A program made the position numbers and the translations under genes. This document shows, one piece after another, positions 56,727 to 64,000 of a DNA stretch of 64,000 nucleotides. The DNA is from Symsagittifera roscoffensis (taxonomy: Eukaryota; Xenacoelomorpha; Acoela; Convolutidae). The stretch's first letter is position 1. Each line of letters begins with the position of its first letter. A model generated the notes under the pieces. That model had not been told where the DNA came from and did not search any database. It worked only from the letters and a program-made list of their open reading frames with translations. The DNA lies in NCBI RefSeq assembly GCF_963678635.1, contig NC_087065.1, positions 55,952,397-56,016,396 on the forward strand, in the 5' to 3' direction.

Positions 56727-59109
56727 CAACTGTAAGTTGAATCCTTAAATTGTAAGTGGAACCGCAAATTGCAAGCGGAATCTGCAAGTTGTAAACGGAA
56801 TCTGCATAAATTTGCGGAATCCAGTAACATTTGCGGAATCCGCTTACATTTGCGGAATACGGATCAACTACCTTTATTCGCTCGCTGCGGAATCGGCAAC
56901 AAAATCATTGTGCCGACAAAATGTACCTTGCAGGTATTTGTAGGGGAATTCGCTGAAACTTTGTAAGCGGATTCCATTTACATTTTGGAACATGTTTGAA
57001 GACTTACTTGTCTCTGGAATCCAGGAACATACAGACACAAATTGTGCGCCTATCCAGTGCACAGTTTGGCCTCGTAATGGTGACCGAAACTTTATGCTGT
57101 TTTCAAATAAAGTTCAACTAAGGGTTGGTTTCAATATACAGTTTTAAAGCTAAAGTAAATGCAAATATCAATTTACCAAGCCATTCAAAAAAGCATTGGA
57201 CGGCAAATTAATTGGGCCAACTATCATGGCAAAGATTTGAATACAGTTTGCTGGGATATCGGCTCTCTTTTCTCATGGATATTTGATATGGCATCATTTT
57301 TTAAATTGGAGTTCCGACAATTGAACTTAGGGAGGAAATTTGGATACGGGTGTGATTCATTTTTTTCTTCCACACAAAATAATCATCCGAATGGGTCGAG
57401 TATTGTATCTTTTTGATGCCCTTTAAACCTCTATTCAAACAACATCAACTTTTTCACTACTTTCCCACTATTAGAAAAAGCTGTTTAAAAATTTTGAGTT
57501 TGCACATTTCTGCACAATTAAATCTACAATTTTTGTTACTTCAGGCAGAAAAGATTGAAAAACTTTTTTTAAAATAAATTGTTATAAGATAAATTTGAAA
57601 AATAATAATTAGTTCAACCGAAAAAAGAAACTTAGTTTTATGCTAGTTTTAGCATTTTTATTCAAAATACTTTTTATGTGTTTGAGCTGCAAACTTGAGC
57701 TGTCGCGAAATCCGCAACTGTAAGTTGAACCCTTAAATTGTAAGTGGAACCGCAAATTGTAAGCGGAATCTGCAATTTGTAAGCGGAATCCGCATAATTT
57801 TGCGGAATCCAGTAACATTTGCGGAATCCGCTTACATTTGCGGAATACGGATCAACTACCTTTATTCGCTCGCTGCGGAATCGGCAACAAAATCATTGTG
57901 CCGACAAAATGTACCTTGCAGGTATTTGTAGCGGAATCCGCTGAAATTTTGTAAGTGGATTCCATTCACATTTTGGAACATGATTGAAGACTTGTCTCTG
58001 GAATCCAGGAACATACAGACACAAAATTGTGCGCCTATCCAGTGCACAGTTTGGCCTCGTAATGGTGACCGAAACTTTATACTGTTTTCAAATAAAATTC
58101 AACTAAGGGTTGGTTTCAATATACAGTTTTAAAGCTAAATTAAATGCAAATATCAACTTACCAAGCCATTCAAAAAAGCATTGGACGGCAAATTAATTGG
58201 GCCAACTAACCTGGCAAAGATTTGAATACAGTTTGCTGGGATATCGGCTCTCTTTTCTCATGGATATTTGATATGGCATCATTTTTTAAATTGGAGTTCC
58301 GACAATTGAACTTAGGGAGGAAATTTGGATACGGGTCTGATTCATTTTTTTCTTCCACACAAAATAATCATCCGAATGGGTCGAGTAATGTATCTTTTTG
58401 ATGCTCTTTAAACCTCTATTCAAACAACATCAATTTTTTCACTTCTTTCCCACTATTAGAAAAAGCTGTTTAAAAATTTTGAGTTTGCACATTTCTGCAC
58501 AAATAAATCTACAATTTTTGTTACTTCAGGCAGAAAAGATTGATAAAACTTTTTTTAAAATAAATTGTTATAAGATAAATTTGAAAAATAATAATTAGTG
58601 CAACCGAAAAAAGAAATTTAGTTTTATGCTAGTTTTAGCATTTTTATTCAAAATATTTTTTATGTGTTTGAGCTGCAAACTTGAGCTGTCGCGGAATCCG
58701 CAACTGTAAGTTGAACCCTTAAATTGTAAGTGGAACCGCAAATTGTAAGCGGAATCTGCAATTTGTAAGCGCAATCCGCATAATATTGCGGAATCCAGTA
58801 ACATTTGCGGAATCCGCTTACATTTGCGGAATACGGATCAACTACCTTTATTCGCTCGCTGCGGAATCGGCAACAGAATCATTGTGCCGACAAAATGTAC
58901 CTTGCAGGTATTTGTAGCGGAATCCGCTGAAATTTTGTAAGTGGATTACATTCACATTTTGGAACATATTTGAAGACTTGTCTCTGGAATCCAGGAACAT
59001 ACAGACACAAAATTGTGCGCCTATCCAGTGCACAGTTTGGCCTCGTAATGGTGACCGAAACTTTATACTGTTTTCAATTAAAATTCATCTAAGGGTTGGT
59101 TTCAATATA
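56727..59109. repeat. Tandem array, ~986-bp period, 2.4 copies
   Basis: Units start at CAACTGTAAGTTGAA: 56727, 57715 and 58701 (steps 988 and 986); the last is cut at 59109. Each unit begins with a ~200-bp block full of the near-palindromic GCGGAATCCGC spaced by AAATTGTAAG or ACATTTGC, followed by TTCGCTCGCTGCGGAATCGG and GGCCTCGTAATGGTGACCGA. Copies 2 and 3 are very similar, so the array is fairly young. The small open frames repeat in each unit and show no conserved coding signal. Confidence 0.92.
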
Positions 59110-59503
59110 ACTGGAACGAAACGGGCTAATGCGAACGATATGCTAGTGTAAAAGTTGAAACTGGAGAGGAAGACTCGGTCTCATTCTCGGAGACACAAAA
59201 ACACACAAAGATTCCATTCAGCGGGAGGACCCATCATTTCGGCAGGAAAATTCCATTGGATGGGTTGGATATTCCAACAGCGGATTCAGTTAGCTTTACT
59301 GAGAATAAAAATTGATGTTTATGCATGTTTTAACAGTTTCTTTTGGCATCTTTTGTCCCGTTTTTGGCTAATATGCACTATACTTTTTTGAATTACTTTC
59401 TTTTTTTAAATGTTGAAGTCATTTTCGAAAACATTAAACAGTTTTATGTAGAAAAAGTTTTTGGAAACATTTTGAACGCGTCGATATGAATTTGAAAATA
59501 GTA
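59110..59503. other. Spacer between tandem array and LTR element
   Basis: GC-richer start (59110-59300) without a recognised gene; it could be a further repeat fragment. Confidence 0.4.
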
Positions 59504-59668
59504 TGTAGTATGGTATTATGTAACATGCTCAAGGTCAACGTTGAAGAGAACGTTGGTACTGTGGATCGCCAGTGGCGAACGTGTCCTTTGAGATTTTAAG
59601 CGTTATATTTCTCAACTGTTTTGTTAATTCTTACTTGTTTCTCTACGGAGGTTAGAAATACTCACACA
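59504..59668 (+). repeat. 5' LTR
   Basis: Starts TGTAGT and ends CACACA. Shorter than the 3' LTR because about 50 bp near its start are missing. Confidence 0.75.
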
Positions 59669-59717
59669 TAGCGCAGCCAACAACCAAATCAAAAATCAAG
59701 CAACTTTGGGCTGGATG

Positions 59718-60263
59718 TTTTCTGGCTTGACCCTTCTCAGGAACGGCCGGTCCCTTGGGAAGACCAGGCTCAAAAGTTCCAGTTGGTGGTCATTGCCAAG
59801 GCAGAGATCGATATTGAGGATTTACAAGACGTTAGTACCGCACCGGAAAATCTGTTTCTGACATTAGAAGAGTCGGCGGGTACCGCAATGTCAGACACAT
59901 ATTATGAACATATGTACCGAACAAGCACAGGCGCGAGCGCAAAGAGAAGCTCGTAATGCAGATGCGATAAGAGTCTTGAGAGAGGAAGAAACACGTCGAT
60001 CGGATGAAGAGAAATGGCTGTTCCGCGGAAGTACAAGACTAGAGGCAGATAAACGACTGAAGTCGAAGATGTTCTTATCAATGGGAAATCAGGGGCAACG
60101 ATGCATTTTTCAGAAATATCCAAATAGTAAAACTGTGGATATTACCTTTGCCGAGTTATGGAAAATGACAACAGATGCGTTCTTTCGGGAACCGAATGTT
60201 TTGAACCGTAGGTTCATCCTGTTTGGACGTAAACAGGGAGATACTGAAGGAATGGTGCTGTGA
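59718..60263 (+). pseudogene. gag-like remnant
   Basis: An upstream frame (59718-59900) reads FWLDPSQERPVPWEDQAQKF, typical of the start of gypsy gag. After a frameshift near 59903 comes a coiled-coil stretch rich in R and E, then FLSMGNQGQRCIFQKYP and FAELWKMTTDAFFREPNV, the capsid-like part. The frame breaks again at 60263. Confidence 0.7.
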
Positions 60264-60411
60264 TTTTGATCTCAAGGAAGTGTCGATCGTGAGAGACCTT
60301 TTCATATTTAACATGAAGCATGAAGAGTTGCAAAAAGATGAGCCCGAACGATGCCCTTCAATTTGCGGCGGTGACAGAAAGGTGAGGGACAGATAATGTA
60401 CAACCGTGTGA

Positions 60412-61200
60412 GTGGTGGCGTCTCAAAGCTCGGACGCAAAATGTTTCAAGAAGGCAACCGTGAACCTGATTGACGATTCGTATGACTTCAACCACTCCGA
60501 AACAAACGTGATCCACAATTTAGAAAGGCACAGAGATGAGGAAGAAATTGGAGTATTTCTTATAGGCGCAGTCCAATCAGGCAGGAAAAGAAAATCGGAT
60601 ATTGCTAAGTGTGCGTATGGGCAGAAACGGATGGGAAACTGAATTCCAGATTGATTGTGCAAGCCCTGTTTCCTTCATCTCTCAGAATAAGGATCATGAA
60701 CTGAAAATTCAAGATCGCTACCTAGCAAGCAGTGAAATCAGTCCTGAATGAACATCGTAATGTGTTCTCTAGCGCAACGGACGATGTCATCAAAATCATT
60801 AGACCAATTATTGTCAGAATTGAATCCGAGGGTTAGATTTCCGAGGTTGCGGAACTGTTCATCACCAAGGGAGGCCAGAGGGACATAATTGGAAACAACT
60901 CATTGCCCTTATTGGGGATTGAAATGCGTCAGAAGCGACTAAGCGAGAGGTGAATGATGTTGTCGAGGCAACAAGTTCAAACGCACACAAAATACTCACC
61001 AATTCAACGTAAGTACATCAAACGTATTTTGAGTGAATTTGAAGAATTGTTTGAACTCACTTTCACCAACCGTTACGACCAATACAACTTAAGGGCAAGC
61101 GGGTTCTGTCTTACCTATACATGTCTTACCTAAGGTTGAAGAGACAATCGAAAAGATGTTGAAAAAGGTACACATTGTTCAGTTGTGAAAATGCCCAGAG
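60412..61200 (+). pseudogene. gag-pol junction region, heavily broken
   Basis: Several frames with stops. A continuous 76-codon piece (60412-60642) is of uncertain origin; a protease would be expected here but I see no clear DTG/DSG site. Near 61125-61170 a KVEETIEKMLKKVHIV segment marks the start of the RT region. Confidence 0.45.
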
Positions 61201-61822
61201 GATTGTTTCATTTTGCCAACGGTCGTTACGGAAAAACGGGAGGATCAGTGAAATTGGCCCTGAACTCAAAATTGATCAAAAAACAGATTTATAGGAACCG
61301 TTATCAAATGCCAAATATGAATGAGTTGGTCGAGAGTGTGGCATTACCTTTAAAAGGCGATACGAATGCACCAATTTGGTTTTCAAATTTGATTCGAAAT
61401 ACGCTTATTCTCAAATGAAATCGAGTGAAGGAACTACTCGCCAATGCAATTTTAGCATTGTTGGGGGAAGTACAACGGATACATACCGCTTCAAAACGGG
61501 GTTCTACGGTTCGGGAGATATGCCGAACGAGTTTCAGCGGGAGTTGGATTCTAAGTTGGGACATTTGCCTGCGGTGCAAGTTCATTTAGATGATATCTTA
61601 ATTGCAACCATAGGGTCTGAAGAACTCCACTGGCGGGAAATTAAAACCGTTCTACACGAACTAAACAAAAATAATGCTGCAGTCAAATGGAGTAAGTATA
61701 TTTTCTTAGTCAAGGAAATAGAGTGTCTGGGGTTCCGACTGTCCAATAGAAGTACAGTCCCCGTGGAAAGAAAGATCGAATCTATCGTTAACTGGAAAAT
61801 ATTACCATTAATCGTTCACTAA
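61185..61822 (+). pseudogene. Ty3/gypsy reverse transcriptase remnant
   Basis: Two overlapping frames. The first (61185-61370) reads GGSVKLALNSKLIKKQIYRN then RYQMPNMNELVESV, RT boxes 1-2. The second (61376-61822) reads CNFSIVGGSTTDTYRFKTGF, MPNEFQRELD, VHLDDILIAT (catalytic box, with His where Tyr is usual) and IECLGFRLS. A frameshift near 61370 separates them, so no functional enzyme is made. Confidence 0.88.
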
Positions 61823-61899
61823 TCGGGTTAAGAAACCAATTTATCTGATTTATTCCTAGTCTAGCCTCAATAAGGAACCGTTTCGAAACTTGATGAAGG

Positions 61900-62290
61900 A
61901 ACACTCAAGGTTTGAATGGGGTACTAATTTTGTCAAAGACCACCCTTTTCATGTTGAAAAACAAACAAAAACGAAACGCGACGCTTCAAAACAAGGGTTG
62001 GGAACCGCTTTGGAATAATTCATACCGACGGCTGGAAACTTGTTTCTTATGCTTCGAGGTTCCTGAATGGGGCTGAGCTAAATTACAGCATTAATTAGAA
62101 CTACTAGTGGTGGTTTGGGCTGTGACTCATTATCAGAACTACATTTTTGTAGCTCCGTTCAAGATTTATACGGATCAAAGGTCGCTATTATCATGCTTGT
62201 CAGAAGAGAAGAACACTAAAAAGAACACAAACGTGGTTATTGTGTTGGGTCGATCGCTTGTTGCCTTTCGATTTAAAAATAGAGCCTAAC
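61900..62290 (+). pseudogene. RNase H remnant
   Basis: Pieces in different frames: KTKRDASKQGLGTALE (about 61966-62015) and VVVWAVTHYQNYIF then FKIYTDQRSLLSCLSEE (62107-62210), matching the order of a gypsy RNase H. Stops occur near 62019 and 62096. Confidence 0.75.
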
Positions 62291-62767
62291 CCTGGGGAAA
62301 AATTGAGCTAGTTGACTATTTATCCTAGCACCCCGTTGGAGACGCTCCGATAGTGTCGAAATTGGATAATACTTTTGTTGCTGCGCAAATCAATAGTAAT
62401 AATAGGCTAATACAACCGTCGGTGTTCAGTAACACTGGAATGCGTAACCGGGAAAATGACGTAATGTGTAAAAAGAATTCTAAACGAGAGTTACGTCATC
62501 GAAAGGAATAGGCAGGGAAGAAACTCATCGACGCGTTTCAGAATTGTCATTTGAACAAAATCTGAACTTCAAGTCAAGCGCGTGGAGAGCAGTATTCATT
62601 TTATAGGTTACTAAATCCATTGCCATTAACCAACAGGAGTACATACAAAGATACGTCGGATGAGGACCTTAATGTACTACCACAAGCAGTCTCAGGGATG
62701 CCCGTTGGTAAAACTGTCAAGATATCACGAGAGAGAGCTCAGTTGGAGGAGCGGAACCACCTAAAAA

Positions 62768-63526
62768 GTGTCAGTTAGCCCGAAAAAGATCTCAAGCCCC
62801 AAGAAACGTACCGCCGAGGATACTTATTTCGATAGAGAAATGTGTCGTTTCTTTTGGGGCGACGATTACGTCCGAGACGACATTAATAGCCTAGGCGAGA
62901 TTGTGTCGGTGCACTTCGTAGAAGGGCTTGACAAATTACGTCGGATTATAAATGATACCAACGGAATCTGCATCCAAGCGTTATACCAGGGACTGGTGGC
63001 ACAGAAAAGAAACGTTCGGAAGAATCCCGCGCTTGGAAAACTGGTTGAAGTGGAACAAGCGGAAAAACAGCGGACTTGGGAGGCTCTCGATAAAGCGTGT
63101 CAAGCATTAATAAACAAACTTGCGGCGGAGTCGGGAATGACAGTCGTTGTGTCACGCCAGATTAGTAGTACCAAAAATACTCCTCCGACTAAAGAAACGC
63201 AGGGGCATCAACTGATATTTCCTTCGGCGATGGAAAATGTTGAATCAAGCTTGAATCCAGTAGTGGAACAAGCTGAGCCAACGGTGGATTACCAGTCAGT
63301 TACACAGCCGGTGGTAATCAAGAACGTTTCGACACTACGCGACTTGAGCGCCAAACAGACAGAGAATCAGGACAGTAAACAAAAGATTTCGGGCCGAGCC
63401 GACATCAGTGGTGACTCCAGCGGCGCATTGGTCACCGATGATTTGGACACCGCGGACGAATTGTTGGCCATCAGTATGACTGAGGAGGTCCAGCGGCAGA
63501 TTTTACAAGAGTTGGAAAATTTGTGA
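62768..63526 (+). CDS. Unidentified intact ORF in 3' part of the LTR element
   Basis: 252 codons without a stop, from a non-ATG boundary after a TAA at 62762; the first ATG in frame is 62839 (MCRFFWGDD), which would give 229 aa. The N-part is basic (SPKKISSPKK), the middle is predicted helical (KLVEVEQAEKQRTWEALDK), and the C-part is Ser/Thr/Asp-rich, ending QRQILQELENL. No signal peptide, TM segment, zinc knuckle or integrase motif is visible. A neighbouring frame (about 62630-62765: TSDEDLNVLPQAVSGMPVGK) may be its frameshifted upstream part. GC content and codon use are higher than in the surroundings. I cannot name it. Confidence 0.55.
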   Translation: MSVSPKKISSPKKRTAEDTYFDREMCRFFWGDDYVRDDINSLGEIVSVHFVEGLDKLRRIINDTNGICIQALYQGLVAQKRNVRKNPALGKLVEVEQAEKQRTWEALDKACQALINKLAAESGMTVVVSRQISSTKNTPPTKETQGHQLIFPSAMENVESSLNPVVEQAEPTVDYQSVTQPVVIKNVSTLRDLSAKQTENQDSKQKISGRADISGDSSGALVTDDLDTADELLAISMTEEVQRQILQELENL

Positions 63527-63694
63527 CGTGCAACTTTGTGATGCCAAGGAGGGGGGGACCCGAGAGTGGAAAAATAGTCGTGTGGAATTTAAAACTTTAG
63601 TTCATTAAACTGTAAACTGATAATTGAATGATTGTATACTTAGTGCAGTAACTTAACGGTTAAGTTGATGTTCTTGATTTAGTTGAAGGGGGAG

Positions 63695-63918
63695 TGTAGT
63701 GGACATTGTTTAACCGGTTATATGAATAATAGTAACACTATTATGTTTGGTACTTATTTAACATGGTCAAGGTCAACGTTACAGAGAGCGTTGGTACTGC
63801 GTATCACCAGTGGCGAAATGTCCTTTGAGACTTATATTTCTCACATCAAACCTTATATTTCTCATCTGTTTAGTTAAGTCTCACTCATTTTCTATACGGA
63901 GGTTAGAAATATTCCACA
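63695..63918 (+). repeat. 3' LTR
   Basis: Starts TGTAGTGGACATTG just after the purine tract GAAGGGGGAG and ends CCACA. Longer than the 5' LTR. The rest of the window (63919-64000) has no recognised feature. Confidence 0.8.
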
Positions 63919-64000
63919 TAATATGTTTAAAAATTAGGATTCCTGTAACCACCTCCCACATTTTTTGAAAAGAAGAACGTTCGTTAATAGGTAGAAACTC

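Larger units (their letters stand above)
59504..63918 (+). mobile_element. Decayed Ty3/gypsy-like LTR retrotransposon
   Basis: LTRs at 59504-59668 and 63695-63918 share AAGGTCAACGTT, CGTTGGTACTG, CCAGTGGCGAA and TACGGAGGTTAGAAATA. The internal region holds gag-like sequence, then RT and RNase H remnants in several frames, then a long open frame before a purine tract (GAAGGGGGAG, 63685-63694). No integrase is seen: only about 480 bp separate the RNase H remnant from the last ORF. The tRNA primer site after the 5' LTR is not recognisable. Flanking TAGTA/TAATA could be a worn 5-bp target duplication. Confidence 0.88.

Noticed and set aside
57609-58804. Repeated minus-strand frames of 61-69 codons in the tandem array
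   Set aside because: They recur because the DNA repeats; the sequence differences between units do not favour synonymous positions as far as can be seen by eye.

Overview
The window is nuclear DNA of an animal. It is strongly AT-rich, its genes have GT-AG introns of 0.2 to 6.5 kb, and most of it is intergenic or intronic sequence full of repeats. It carries an Eph receptor (an animal-specific family), a ZC3H15/DFRP1 homologue and several retroelements. The intron sizes, AT content and divergent proteins fit an invertebrate, perhaps a non-bilaterian or other fast-evolving lineage, but I cannot place it more precisely. Nothing looks prokaryotic.

Layout. 1-1570: degenerate repeats. 2313-5567: a two-exon gene for a ZC3H15-like CCCH zinc-finger protein (429 aa). 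Its single intron holds a decayed copy of its own 3' end and a long hairpin. 5655-9327: two ~1.08-kb direct repeats, starting in the 3' flank of that gene, bracket a broken non-LTR retrotransposon fragment that carries four zinc fingers. 9328-26612: no convincing gene; MITE-like elements, hairpins, microsatellites and one copy of a ~540-bp structured repeat (called R here). 26613-52432: an Eph receptor gene of 14 exons. All splice phases agree and the coding sequence sums to 3,240 nt (1,079 aa plus stop). It has a signal peptide, ephrin-binding domain, Cys-rich region, two FN3 domains, a TM helix, a kinase-like domain and a SAM domain. 52470-56720: repeats. 56727-59109: a tandem array with a ~986-bp period. 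59504-63918: a decayed Ty3/gypsy-like LTR retrotransposon with an additional long open frame in its 3' part.

The main biological result is that the Eph receptor is a predicted pseudokinase. The Gly-rich loop, the HRD aspartate, the DFG aspartate and the activation-loop tyrosines are all gone, while the ligand-binding cysteines, the TM helix, the VAIK lysine, the alpha-C glutamate and the SAM domain are kept. It probably signals as a ligand-binding scaffold rather than as an enzyme. Secondary results are a family of structured repeats (R) with three copies, two of them in Eph introns; a foldback element with a candidate 9-bp target-site duplication; and the unusual duplications at the 3' end of ZC3H15.
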